From: Ramlibacter ginsenosidimutans
GTDB lineage: Bacteria > Pseudomonadota > Gammaproteobacteria > Burkholderiales > Burkholderiaceae_C
Direction: 5' to 3' (one strand)
Assembly: GCF_042678185.1 (NCBI RefSeq)
Contig: NZ_JBHUDQ010000004.1
Length of the DNA: 64,000 nt
Part shown: positions 1 to 8,237 of the stretch, in pieces
Layout: each line of letters begins with the position of its first letter
Position numbering within the stretch: the stretch's first letter is position 1
Made by a program: the position numbers and the translations under genes
The notes under the pieces: model-generated
The model's input: the letters and a program-made list of their open reading frames with translations, nothing else
Told to the model about the DNA's origin: nothing
The model's database searches: none

Positions 1-1256
1 AGCGCCAATGCGGGGACATAGGTCACCGCGAGCAGCACGGCCAGCAGGATGCCCAGCAGCGGGAGCGATTCCCGGATGACTTCCTTCGGGGGCTCTCCGG
101 CAATGGCGGCGAGCAGGTAGATCAGATAGCCCACCGGCGGCGTACACAGCCCGATCATGAGGTTGATGACGACGATCAGGCCGAAATGGATCGGGTCTAT
201 GCCGAGCCCCGTGGCTGAGGGCAGCAGGATCGGCACGAAGACGATCAGCGCCGCCAGCGGATCCATGAACAGCCCCACGATCAGGAAGAAGACGTTGATG
301 ATCGCGAGGAACACCAGTGGGTTGCGCGTCATCGAGAAGATCAGCTCGGACATCTGCCGGCTGATGCCCAGGTCGGCGATCAACCATCCCATCAGCGCGG
401 AGGCACCGACAATCACCATCACGGAGGCCGTGCCGTTGGCGGCACCAACCAGGGCACGTCCCGTGTCGCGCCAGCCAAGTTCGCGATAGACGAAGGCGCC
501 GACGCCAAGGCAGTACACGCAGGCGACCGCCGCGGATTCCGTCGCCGTGAACACGCCGCCGAGAATGCCGCCAAGAATGATCAACGGCGTCAGCAATGCC
601 GCGAAGGCCGCGGTGAATGCGCGTCCCACCGCAGCGAAGCCGCCCCACGAGCCGCGCGGGTAGCCGCGGGCACGGCTCATCACGTAGACGCCGATCATCA
701 TCAAGACGCCGATCAACACCCCCGGCAGCAAGCCGGCAAGGAACATCCGCCCGACCGAAACCTCGGCCAGGATCGCGTAGATCACCATCGGGATCGAGGG
801 CGGGATGATCGGCCCCATGACCGCGGCCGTCTCGCACAACGCCGCCGCGAACGCCGCCGGATAGTTGGCGCGCTTCATGGCCGGCACCATCACGGAACCG
901 ATGGCCGCGCCGTCGGCCACCGCCGAGCCGGAAATGCCGGAAATGATCATGCTGGCCACGATGCACACATGGCCCAGGCCGCCACGGATATGACCCACTA
1001 GGGCGGAGGCAAAGTCGACGATCCGCTTGGTGATGCCGCCGGAGTTCATCAACTCGCCGGCGAACAGGAACAGCCCGATGGCGATCAGCGAGAAGCTGTC
1101 GATCCCCTTGATCATCTGCTGCGCCGCCAGTTCCACCGGCAGCGACGGCCTGAACAGCACGATCGTGGCGAGGCACGCGCCAAGAATCGAGAACGCCAGC
1201 GGCACGGCGAGCGCGCTGAGCAGGACTAGAACGGTAAGCAGGACGACGAGGCTCAT
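1..1256 (-). CDS. dctM: TRAP transporter large permease (DctM), 3' end cut by window edge
   Basis: This is the large membrane subunit of a tripartite ATP-independent periplasmic transporter, which imports an organic acid with a sodium gradient. About 418 codons are present, starting MSLVVLLTVLVLLSALAVP, and the last visible residues (TYVPALA) are typical of the DctM C-terminus, so only a few residues are lost. Visible family motifs are SGISGSAVADGAAIGSVM and GPIIPPSIPMVIYA. Its ATG overlaps the dctQ stop by 4 bp (ATGA), so the two are translationally coupled. It is the last visible gene of the minus-strand operon. The substrate cannot be read from sequence. Confidence 0.93.
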   Translation of the reverse strand, partial: MSLVVLLTVLVLLSALAVPLAFSILGACLATIVLFRPSLPVELAAQQMIKGIDSFSLIAIGLFLFAGELMNSGGITKRIVDFASALVGHIRGGLGHVCIVASMIISGISGSAVADGAAIGSVMVPAMKRANYPAAFAAALCETAAVMGPIIPPSIPMVIYAILAEVSVGRMFLAGLLPGVLIGVLMMIGVYVMSRARGYPRGSWGGFAAVGRAFTAAFAALLTPLIILGGILGGVFTATESAAVACVYCLGVGAFVYRELGWRDTGRALVGAANGTASVMVIVGASALMGWLIADLGISRQMSELIFSMTRNPLVFLAIINVFFLIVGLFMDPLAALIVFVPILLPSATGLGIDPIHFGLIVVINLMIGLCTPPVGYLIYLLAAIAGEPPKEVIRESLPLLGILLAVLLAVTYVPALA

Positions 1257-1747
1257 ACGAACAGAACTCGCGCGCAGCGGGTGATGTCAGCCGCGGCGCG
1301 AACGAGCCACAGCAACCCGGCGACCAGCAGGGCGCAGTACAGCCAGCGCAGCGAAATGCCCAGCGCCATGTAGCTGTCGGACTGCGTCAGGTCCATCATC
1401 CACCAGGCACCCACCACCAGATAGACGGTGAGCGCGGCCACGAGGCAGGTTCCGATCCCACTGACCAATGCCGCCAACCGCGGCGGCATTGCATCGAGCA
1501 GCATGTCGACGCGCATCGGCTGCGCCCGGCTGGCGGCGACCAGCACCATCCAGACGAACAGAAGCCGCGTCAGTTCCTCGCTCCAGACCAGCGAGCCGCC
1601 CAGCACGTAGCGCACGACCACTTGCGCCACCACGAGCGCCGCGGTCAGCGCCAGCAGCGCTGCCGAGATGACGTCCGGGATCCGGGCGAGCCAGCGCATC
1701 ATCGACGCGGGTTGCCTTCGCGGCTGCTTGGGTGGCGGAGCACGCAT
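1253..1747 (-). CDS. dctQ: TRAP transporter small permease (DctQ)
   Basis: This 164-residue small TRAP membrane subunit bridges the periplasmic receptor and the DctM channel. Four hydrophobic segments are visible (roughly residues 25-45, 60-75, 90-115 and 130-150), and the stretch SEELTRLLFVWMVLVAAS is the usual DctQ signature. The first 16 residues are Pro/Arg-rich, so translation may really begin at the internal Met-Met (residues 16-17). The gene lies 5 bp after the receptor gene and overlaps dctM by 4 bp, so a P-Q-M order is transcribed together. Confidence 0.93.
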   Translation of the reverse strand: MRAPPPKQPRRQPASMMRWLARIPDVISAALLALTAALVVAQVVVRYVLGGSLVWSEELTRLLFVWMVLVAASRAQPMRVDMLLDAMPPRLAALVSGIGTCLVAALTVYLVVGAWWMMDLTQSDSYMALGISLRWLYCALLVAGLLWLVRAAADITRCARVLFV

Positions 1748-1752
1748 TGAAC

Positions 1753-2727
1753 CTACTTCACCTGCAGGATGCGATCGACGATGTCGTGGCCGAATTGATC
1801 GGTGTAGGCCTTCGTCACCGGCTCATAGGCGATCTTGCGGAATGGCTCGGTGTCGACCTTGTCGATCACCTGGACGCCGGCAGCCTTCATCTTCGCGAGG
1901 TTCTCCCCCTCCTGCTTCGCGTTCAGTTCGCGCTGGAAGAGTCCCGCTTCCCGGGCGGCCTCGAGCACCGCCTTCTGCTGCTCCGGCGGCAGCGCGTTGA
2001 ACTTGCCGAGGTTCATCGCGACGATCGACGCCGTGTACGCGTGACCCGTGAGCGAGAGGTACTTCTGCACTTCATACATCCGGTTCGCGTAGATATTGTT
2101 GATCGGATTCTCCTGCGCATCCACGGTCCCGGTCTGCAATGCCAGGTACAGCTCGGTGAAAGCCATCGGGACCGGATTGGCGCCCCACAGCTTGAACGCC
2201 TGCAGGTGCGCTTTGTTGGGGGTGGTCCGTATCTTGAGGCCGCTCAGATCCGCCGGCGTGCGTATCGGCAGCTTCGAATTGGTGACGTGGCGGAATCCGA
2301 TCTCCCAGTACGCGAGCCCCTTCATCCGGCTGCGCTCGAGATCCTTGAGCAGTTCCGTGCCGATCGGGCCGTCCATCACCTTGTGCGCGTGGTTCGCGTC
2401 GCGGAATAGGTACGGCAGGTCCATCACATTGAGCCGCGGCGCAAATTGCGTGAAGAACGGATTGCCGGTGAGCGCGATGTCGATCGAGCCGAGCCGCACC
2501 CCTTCGAGGATGGCGCCGTCGTTTCCAAGTTCGCCGGCCGGGTGCACGGCCATGGTCAGCTTGCCGCCGGTCTTTTCCCTGAGGAGCTCGGCCATGCGCC
2601 TTGCCGCCTCGTTGTGCGTGTCGTTGACGGCGAGCGTGTCGGCAAAACGCAGGTTGGTCTGTGCGTGCACAGCGCCCACGGTCATCAGCATGGCGGCCGC
2701 GATCAGGAATGCGAATCGTGTCTTCAT
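1753..2727 (-). CDS. dctP: TRAP transporter periplasmic receptor (DctP)
   Basis: This 324-residue receptor captures the substrate in the periplasm. The start at 2727 is preferred because it gives a clean Sec signal peptide (MKTRFAFLIAAAMLMTVGAVHA, cleaved before QTNLRFA); a longer frame reaches 2772 but adds 15 atypical residues. DctP hallmarks are present: LRFADTL at the mature N-terminus, LPIRTPADLSGLKIRTT in the middle and a VDAQENP loop near residue 200, which includes the segment around the conserved ligand-binding arginine. It follows the amidohydrolase gene by 41 bp on the same strand, so it is probably part of the same long operon. Confidence 0.93.
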   Translation of the reverse strand: MKTRFAFLIAAAMLMTVGAVHAQTNLRFADTLAVNDTHNEAARRMAELLREKTGGKLTMAVHPAGELGNDGAILEGVRLGSIDIALTGNPFFTQFAPRLNVMDLPYLFRDANHAHKVMDGPIGTELLKDLERSRMKGLAYWEIGFRHVTNSKLPIRTPADLSGLKIRTTPNKAHLQAFKLWGANPVPMAFTELYLALQTGTVDAQENPINNIYANRMYEVQKYLSLTGHAYTASIVAMNLGKFNALPPEQQKAVLEAAREAGLFQRELNAKQEGENLAKMKAAGVQVIDKVDTEPFRKIAYEPVTKAYTDQFGHDIVDRILQVK

Positions 2728-2768
2728 GGTGGTCTGCCTCAGAATGTGCCTGGCGAGGTTACGGTGAT

Positions 2769-3746
2769 TCACGGTTGGCGCTCATTCGTGGAAACACCTG
2801 CGAGCCGATAGAACGCCGCGGCGTTGTCCACGAAGAAGCGCCGGCGCTCGCGCTCCGAGAAGCCCTCCAGCATGCGTGCGACGGAGCGCACCAGCGTGTC
2901 GTAATCGATGCGCAGTCCCGCCACCGGGAAGTTGCTGGCGAACATGCAGCGCTCGATGCCGAAGATGCCGATGGCGCGCAGCACGACCTGCCGGTTGGAC
3001 TCGAAGTCCCAGGGCCGGTCCTTGAGCCCGAACTCCGATACCTTCAGGTGCACGTTGGGTTCGCGGGCGATCGCCTCCATCGCTTTCTGCCACGCCGCCA
3101 GGCCCTGCGGGCTGCGGTCCCACGGAAAGCCCGTGTGGTTCAGCACGATCGGCGTGCGCGGGAAGGCGCGCGCCACCTCCGCCGCTTCATACAGGTGCCA
3201 GTACGGCACGCGCAGGTCCCACGACAGGCTGTGCTTCTCCAGCCGGGCGAAGCCTTCGAGCCAGCGCGGATCCTGCATCGTGCCCGGGGCGCCAGGCGTC
3301 ATGCGGTCCGGCGACAGCGAAGTCACCGGCTTGGAACGGATGCCGCGCACGAGCGGGAAGGCAGCCTGCCGGGCCAGCACCTCCTCGCCTTCGGGCGTGT
3401 GGAACCAGGCATGGGCGACGATGGCAGTGGGCATGCCCTCCCGCTCGTGCACCCCGGTGAGCCAGCGCGTCTCCCCGACCTGGTCCGCGCGGTCCCATTC
3501 GGCTTCGCAGTGGACCGTGGCCAGCACGTTGTGCCGGCGCGCGTCGCGCCGGTAGTCCGCGGGCAGATAGTTGCGCTTCAGGGGCGTGTAGTCACCCATG
3601 AAGAAATGGGCCTCCGGCTGGTCGGAGAGCCAGGGATAGTAGTTCGCCCCCAGATCCCACAGGTGGTGGTGCGCGTCCACGAGCGTCACCGCACCGGGCT
3701 CGTCCACCCAGCGGCCGTGGATGTTCGGGGCGGGCGGCGCGCTCAC
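2769..3746 (-). CDS. Amidohydrolase family 2 protein (COG3618, lactonase-like)
   Basis: This is a 325-residue TIM-barrel metal-dependent hydrolase of the family that includes L-fucono-, L-rhamnono- and 4-sulfomuconolactonases. The N-terminal metal motif DAHHHLWD is at about residues 24-31, later barrel histidines occur in VLNHTGFP, and the family C-terminal ASNFPV is present. The GTG at 3746 is chosen as start because it overlaps the upstream SDR stop (GTGA) and places the HxH motif at the usual distance; a longer frame to 3950 lies inside the SDR gene. A close paralogue is at 18182-19069, sharing NYYPWL/HYYPWL and LPADYRRD. With the SDR it probably oxidises and hydrolyses an imported sugar-acid-like compound. 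The exact substrate is unknown. Confidence 0.88.
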   Translation of the reverse strand: MSAPPAPNIHGRWVDEPGAVTLVDAHHHLWDLGANYYPWLSDQPEAHFFMGDYTPLKRNYLPADYRRDARRHNVLATVHCEAEWDRADQVGETRWLTGVHEREGMPTAIVAHAWFHTPEGEEVLARQAAFPLVRGIRSKPVTSLSPDRMTPGAPGTMQDPRWLEGFARLEKHSLSWDLRVPYWHLYEAAEVARAFPRTPIVLNHTGFPWDRSPQGLAAWQKAMEAIAREPNVHLKVSEFGLKDRPWDFESNRQVVLRAIGIFGIERCMFASNFPVAGLRIDYDTLVRSVARMLEGFSERERRRFFVDNAAAFYRLAGVSTNERQP

Positions 3747-4510
3747 ACGTGCTGCCCACCGTCCACCATGATGGTGGAGGCGGTGATGAACGATGCTTCG
3801 TCGCTGGCGAGCCACAGGATCGGGTACGCCACCTCGCGCGGATCGGCCCAGCGTTCCTGCAGGTTGTACTTCGACTTTTCCGAGAGCAGGTCCTCGCGCG
3901 TGCGGCCCAGGCGCTTGACGTGGAAGGGCGTCAGCGTGAGGCCCGGGCACACCGTGTTCACGCGCACCTTGTGCCGCGCTTCCTCGAAGGCGAGCGTGCG
4001 CGTCATCGAGACGATGCCGGCCTTGGTGACGTCGTACTGGCCCATGCCGGCGCGCGGATTCAGCGCATGGGTGGACGACACGTTGACGATGGAGCCGTGT
4101 CCGGAGCGCCGCAAGGCCGGCAGCGCCTCGCGCGCGAGGAAGGCGTAGCTGAGGAGGTTCGCCTTCAGGATGCGGTCCCAGGTCTCGGCCTTCGCTTCCG
4201 CGAGCGGCTCGTAGGAGCGAATGCCGGCCAGGTTCACTAGCACGTCGATCGCCTGGAAGCAGCCCAGCGCCTCCTCCACGATGGCGCGCGCGGCCTGCTC
4301 CTGGCCGACGTCGGTGCGGATCTCCAGCACCTGTGCGCCGGGCACCTGCGCCCGAATCTCCGCGGCCACCTCGCCCAGCGGCGAACCTTCCAGGTCCACC
4401 AGCGCGACGCGCGCTCCTTCTTCGGCGAACAACTGGCCCGTCGCGGCGCCGATGCCGCCCGCGCCACCGGTGATGATGGCCGTGCGGCCCTCGAGTCTGC
4501 GTTGCTTCAT
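3743..4510 (-). CDS. Short-chain dehydrogenase/reductase (SDR)
   Basis: This 255-residue classical SDR is an NAD(P)-dependent alcohol or sugar dehydrogenase. The cofactor motif TGGAGGIG lies near residues 14-21, an NLAG motif at 93-96, the catalytic serine at about 145-146 and the YxxxK pair at Y159/K163. An acidic residue (D39) after the second strand suggests NAD preference. It sits 16 bp after the second dctQ gene and overlaps the amidohydrolase by 4 bp. Its likely job is to oxidise the TRAP substrate to a lactone or keto product that the amidohydrolase then hydrolyses. This is inferred from context. Confidence 0.92.
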   Translation of the reverse strand: MKQRRLEGRTAIITGGAGGIGAATGQLFAEEGARVALVDLEGSPLGEVAAEIRAQVPGAQVLEIRTDVGQEQAARAIVEEALGCFQAIDVLVNLAGIRSYEPLAEAKAETWDRILKANLLSYAFLAREALPALRRSGHGSIVNVSSTHALNPRAGMGQYDVTKAGIVSMTRTLAFEEARHKVRVNTVCPGLTLTPFHVKRLGRTREDLLSEKSKYNLQERWADPREVAYPILWLASDEASFITASTIMVDGGQHV

Positions 4511-4526
4511 GTCGCTTGCGTGTCCT

Positions 4527-5033
4527 TCAGCTGAGCGTGACGAGTTCGCGCGGGATCTCCACCTGACCGCGCACGGCGCGCCAGATCCCTGCCACGCTGT
4601 AGACGGCCATCACCGTGCCGCACGCCGGGATCGCCGCGTACCACCACATCTTGTCGACCTGCAGGAACGGCGTGGTCTCCCCGGACTGGCGCAGGAAGTC
4701 CCAGCCTGCCCAGGAGAGGATCGCGGCGATGGCGAGCATGCACAGGTGGATCAATGCCTCCAGCACGCGCCGGGCGGTGGCGTTCAGCATGCGATCAAGC
4801 AGGTCCACCTTGTACAGCGTGCCTTCCCGCCATAGCGCGAGCGCGCCCAGGAAAGTCATCCAGATGAACAGCAGCTCCACGAGTTCGTCGTAGCCAGGCA
4901 CCTTGAAGACAGGCGCCATGCGCTGCACGATGCCGAGCGACAGCAGCACGAACAGCCCGAGGAAACAGCCGCAGACGCCCCAGCGGCAGCCGTCGGCGAT
5001 GGCGCGGTCCACGCGCGCGAGCACGGCATTCAT
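4527..5033 (-). CDS. dctQ: TRAP transporter small permease (DctQ), second system
   Basis: This 168-residue protein has four hydrophobic segments and the DctQ-like stretch YDELVELLFIWMTFLGA. The start at 5033 (MNAVLARVDRAIADG) is chosen because its ATG overlaps the dctM stop by 4 bp (ATGA); the frame continues upstream only as non-family sequence inside dctM. This system is ordered P-M-Q, unlike the P-Q-M order of the system at 1-2727, so the two TRAP sets are not simple tandem duplicates. Confidence 0.92.
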   Translation of the reverse strand: MNAVLARVDRAIADGCRWGVCGCFLGLFVLLSLGIVQRMAPVFKVPGYDELVELLFIWMTFLGALALWREGTLYKVDLLDRMLNATARRVLEALIHLCMLAIAAILSWAGWDFLRQSGETTPFLQVDKMWWYAAIPACGTVMAVYSVAGIWRAVRGQVEIPRELVTLS

Positions 5034-6328
5034 CGAACGACTCCCAGTCCGAAGACGTGCGGCAACCAGGTGGAGACCGCCGGAACGTAGGTGACGATCG
5101 CCAGCACCACCAACAGCGCGAGAAGGTACGGAGCCAGCTCGCGCACCACGTCGGCGATCGGCACCTTGGCGATGCCGGACACCACGTAGAGGCACAGCCC
5201 AACCGGCGGTGTGACCAGGCCAATCATCAGGTTGAGGACCATGATCACGCCGAAGTGCACGGGGTCAACGCCGATCGCCGCCATGACTGGGGCGAGGATG
5301 GGATACGCGATGATCATGATCGCGATCGCCTCGAGGAACATGCCCAGGATCAGCAGCACCACGTTCACGAGCAGCAGGATGATCCAGGGCTCGGTGGACA
5401 GCGCCAGCAGGGCCTTGAGGATCGCATTGGGCACCTGCTGCTGGATCAGCACCCAGCTGAAGGGCGCGGCCATCGCGATGATCAGCATCACCTGCGCGGT
5501 CTGTCGCCCGGTTTCCCACAGCGTGTCCCAGAAATCGCGCATGCGCAGTTCGCGATAGAAGAAGCGCCCGAGCACGAAGGCGAGTGCCGCCGCAATCACC
5601 GCCGCCTCGGTGGGTGTCGCCACGCCCGTGAAGATGACCGCCAGGATGGCCGGCGGCAGCGCCAATGCCGGGGCCGCCTGCTTGAAGATCCGCAGGGCCT
5701 GTGCGAGCCCTGGCCAGCCCGCCGAGCGCGGCAGGTTGCGCTGCACGGAGACGATCGCGATCGCAACCATCAAGCCCAGCCCCATGAGCAGCCCCGGCAC
5801 CACGCCCGCGAGGAACAGCGCGCCCACGGAGACGTTGGCCAGGCTGCCGAAGATCACGAAGGGGATGCTAGGCGGGATGATCGGGCCGATCGTCGCCGAT
5901 ACCGCGCTGATGGTCGCCGAATAGCGGGGCGTGTAGCCCTCCTTCACCATCGCGCGGATCTCGATCGTGCCCAGCCCCGCGGCGTCCGCGACGGCGGAGC
6001 CGGACATCCCCGCGAAGATCATGCTGCCGAGCACGTTCACCTGCGCCAGGCCGCCGCGGATCTTGCCCACCAGCAGGTTGGCCACGCCGAAGATGCGCTC
6101 CGTCGTGCCGCCCACGTTCATCAGGTTGCCGGCGAGGATGAAAAAGGGAATCGCCAGCAGCGGGAACGAGGTAGTCGCCGCATAGGTGCGCTGCACGAAG
6201 ATCACCAGCAGGTCGGGCCCGGCGGTGATCAGCATGGTGCCGACCGCGACCAGCGCGAGCCCTCCCGCGATGGGGATGCCCGCGAGGATGACGAGGCAGA
6301 CGGAGAGGAGGATGCCCCAGATCAGCAT
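5030..6328 (-). CDS. dctM: TRAP transporter large permease (DctM), second system
   Basis: This 432-residue polytopic membrane protein has the DctM signatures FAGMSGSAVADAAGLGTIEI and GPIIPPSIPFVIFG and a TYVPA segment near the C-terminus. The start at 6328 (MLIWGILLSVCL) is chosen because its ATG shares one base with the receptor stop (TGATG) and removes a basic 14-residue extension absent from the family. It forms the ion-coupled channel for the substrate caught by the receptor at 6328-7329. Confidence 0.94.
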   Translation of the reverse strand: MLIWGILLSVCLVILAGIPIAGGLALVAVGTMLITAGPDLLVIFVQRTYAATTSFPLLAIPFFILAGNLMNVGGTTERIFGVANLLVGKIRGGLAQVNVLGSMIFAGMSGSAVADAAGLGTIEIRAMVKEGYTPRYSATISAVSATIGPIIPPSIPFVIFGSLANVSVGALFLAGVVPGLLMGLGLMVAIAIVSVQRNLPRSAGWPGLAQALRIFKQAAPALALPPAILAVIFTGVATPTEAAVIAAALAFVLGRFFYRELRMRDFWDTLWETGRQTAQVMLIIAMAAPFSWVLIQQQVPNAILKALLALSTEPWIILLLVNVVLLILGMFLEAIAIMIIAYPILAPVMAAIGVDPVHFGVIMVLNLMIGLVTPPVGLCLYVVSGIAKVPIADVVRELAPYLLALLVVLAIVTYVPAVSTWLPHVFGLGVVR

Positions 6329-7329
6329 CAGGCGCGCGCCGCGGCGACCATCTTGCTCCAGGCGTTCCATGTGTCGTCGCCCAGGCTCTTGCGCAGCGTG
6401 TCGTAGGCCGGGCCCATCTTCGCGCGGAACGGCACGACGTCCGGCCGGCTGATGCTCACGCCGGCCTTCTGCATCTGGGCCAGGAACTCCTCCTCGCGAT
6501 CGCGGACGCCCTTGCGCGCGGCCGCGCCGGCGATGCGAGCCTCCTCCGCGATGATGCGGCGCTGGGCTTCATCGAGCTTGCCCGTCCAGGCCCGCGGATT
6601 CGCCGCGAACATGATGGTGGCGTAGATGTGCTTGGTGAGCGCCACGTGGCTCTGCACCTCGAAGAACTTCGCCGCGAAGGTAGTGCCGATCGGGTTGTCC
6701 TGGCCGTCCACCGTCTTGTTGGCGAGCGCGAGGTAGACCTCCTGGAAGGCCACCGTCTGCGTGTTGGCGCCGAGGGCCTCGAACGCCGCCTTGATGGCGA
6801 GCTCGGGCGGCACGCGGATCTTCAGGCCGCGCACGTCATCCGGCGTGTTCACCGCCTTGCGGCTGTTGGACAGCGCCCGGAAACCCCACTCGAAATTCGC
6901 GATCCAGGTGAAGCCCGCCGCGGCCAGCTGCTGCGTGAGCCACTCCCTTGCCGTCACATCCAGCGTCCTGTAGGCGTGTTCGTAGCTGTCGAACTGGTAG
7001 GGGATGTTGATGACGCCCACCGACTTCGAGATCGCCTCGATGTTCGCGGGGTTCATCAAGATCATGTCAATGGCGCCGAGCCGTGTTTGCTGCGCGGTCT
7101 CCACCGGGGAGCCGAGCGCGTTGTTCGGGAACAGCGTGATCTTCACCGCACCCGAGGTGCGGTCGAACACCTTCTTCGCCATCTTCTCGGCCTCGATGTG
7201 CACGGGGTGGCCGAGGTCTGCGGGGTGCGTGAGCTTGAGCTCCACGGCGGCGCGCACGGTCAGCGCGGACGAAGCGACGGCTGCGGCGGCGCCCTTGAGA
7301 ACGGCGCGGCGGCTGAACGGGGTCTGCAT
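6328..7329 (-). CDS. dctP: TRAP transporter periplasmic receptor (DctP), second system
   Basis: This 333-residue TRAP receptor is the first gene of the long minus-strand operon. Its N-terminus has a twin-arginine-type signal (FSRRAVLKGAAAAVASSAL, cleaved near VRA), so Tat export is possible. Family motifs include ELKLTHPADLGHP, VNTPDDVRGLKIRVPP and VDGQDNP. The start at 7329 is supported by an AGGAGA ribosome-binding site just upstream (around 7338-7343 on the minus strand). A 14-bp palindromic operator candidate lies 54-67 bp upstream of the start codon. Confidence 0.94.
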   Translation of the reverse strand: MQTPFSRRAVLKGAAAAVASSALTVRAAVELKLTHPADLGHPVHIEAEKMAKKVFDRTSGAVKITLFPNNALGSPVETAQQTRLGAIDMILMNPANIEAISKSVGVINIPYQFDSYEHAYRTLDVTAREWLTQQLAAAGFTWIANFEWGFRALSNSRKAVNTPDDVRGLKIRVPPELAIKAAFEALGANTQTVAFQEVYLALANKTVDGQDNPIGTTFAAKFFEVQSHVALTKHIYATIMFAANPRAWTGKLDEAQRRIIAEEARIAGAAARKGVRDREEEFLAQMQKAGVSISRPDVVPFRAKMGPAYDTLRKSLGDDTWNAWSKMVAAARA

Positions 7330-7382
7330 GCGTTTGTCTCCTGTCTCTGGCTCGAGCGCGCCCATTGCGGGGTGCGGAGCGC

Positions 7383-7396
7383 ATCTTGCATACAAG
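7383..7396. promoter_or_regulatory. Candidate GntR operator upstream of TRAP operon
   Basis: The plus-strand sequence is ATCTTGCATACAAG. Its core TTGCATACAA is an 8-of-10 palindrome and differs by one base from TTGTATACAA, a site type common for FCD-family GntR regulators. The identical 14 bases occur in reverse orientation at 8218-8231. It lies between the GntR gene and the first TRAP gene, where binding could control transcription of the operon. Confidence 0.65.
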
Positions 7397-7433
7397 GTTT
7401 CCCGGGTGTCAAGCGAGCAAACCCCGCGCGCCG

Positions 7434-8207
7434 CTATGCCGTGGGAGGCGCCGGCAGCGAGGCCACGACCACGGACAAGCCCTTGCGCACGTGCTCGCGC
7501 ATGGCCTGCCCGACGCCGGCCGCATCGCGTGCAGTGAAAAGTTCAAGAATCCGCGCATGCTCGGCGGTGGCTTCCTGCCAGCGCTCCGGCCACTGGTTGG
7601 AGGCGTAGCGCGCGCGGTCGACCCGCAGCGACAGCAGGTCCCAGACCCACAGCAGCACCGGATTGCCGGCGTACTCCACGATGCGCCGGTGGAAGGCCTT
7701 GTTCGCGGCGAAGTAGCCGGACATCTCCTGGCGCGCGTGGTGCGCCAGCATGGTGTAGTGCAGGATCCCGAGTTCGGCGACCTGCGCCTCACTGACGCTT
7801 GCGGCGGCGAGCTCACCGGCCAGCGCTTCGATAGCGGACACGACTTGGATAAGGTCCCTCGTGTCGGCCGCGTCGAGAGGCGCGACCACAGGCGAGCGGT
7901 TGGGATGCGCCTGCAGCAGCCCCTCCTGCGTGAGCGCCTTGAGGGCCTCGCGTACCGGCGTGCGCGATATCGCGAGCTGCTCGCACAGCTGCCGCTCGTT
8001 CAGGCGTTGTCCAGGCGCGAGCTCACCGCTGACGATCATTTCGCGCAGGGCGGCCAGCGCATTTCCGTTCAGGTCCCCCTTGCGGGGAGCATCGGCTGCT
8101 GCCGGCGGACGCGGGGACTTCGCCGCCGGCGCAGCCTTGGCCGCCGTCGCCTTGCGGGCGCTCGGACGCAGAGGGGGCGCCGGGGGGCGGGAAACGGAGC
8201 TCTTCAC
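7434..8207 (-). CDS. GntR-family (FCD) transcriptional regulator
   Basis: This 257-residue regulator has a Lys/Ala/Pro-rich N-terminal tail of about 40 residues, then a winged helix (ALREMIVSGELAPGQRLNER ... ISRTPVREALKALTQEGLL) and an FCD ligand domain with the metal-binding histidine pattern (MLAHH, FHRRIVEYAGN). The GTG at 8207 is the best start; no ATG is available before sequence that belongs to the divergent gene, and the ribosome-binding site is weak. Identical palindromic sites at 7383-7396 and 8218-8231 flank it, so it probably controls the TRAP operon, itself and the divergent dehydrogenase, with the imported compound or a metabolite as inducer. Confidence 0.9.
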   Translation of the reverse strand: MKSSVSRPPAPPLRPSARKATAAKAAPAAKSPRPPAAADAPRKGDLNGNALAALREMIVSGELAPGQRLNERQLCEQLAISRTPVREALKALTQEGLLQAHPNRSPVVAPLDAADTRDLIQVVSAIEALAGELAAASVSEAQVAELGILHYTMLAHHARQEMSGYFAANKAFHRRIVEYAGNPVLLWVWDLLSLRVDRARYASNQWPERWQEATAEHARILELFTARDAAGVGQAMREHVRKGLSVVVASLPAPPTA

Positions 8208-8217
8208 TTTTCTGCGT

Positions 8218-8231
8218 CTTGTATGCAAGAT
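8218..8231. promoter_or_regulatory. Candidate GntR operator in divergent promoter
   Basis: The plus-strand sequence CTTGTATGCAAGAT is the exact reverse complement of the site at 7383-7396. It fills most of the 30-bp gap between the GntR start (8207) and the dehydrogenase start (8238), so binding here should affect both divergent genes. It overlaps an alternative ATG for the dehydrogenase at 8223, one reason to prefer the start at 8238. Confidence 0.65.
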
Positions 8232-8237
8232 TTGATT

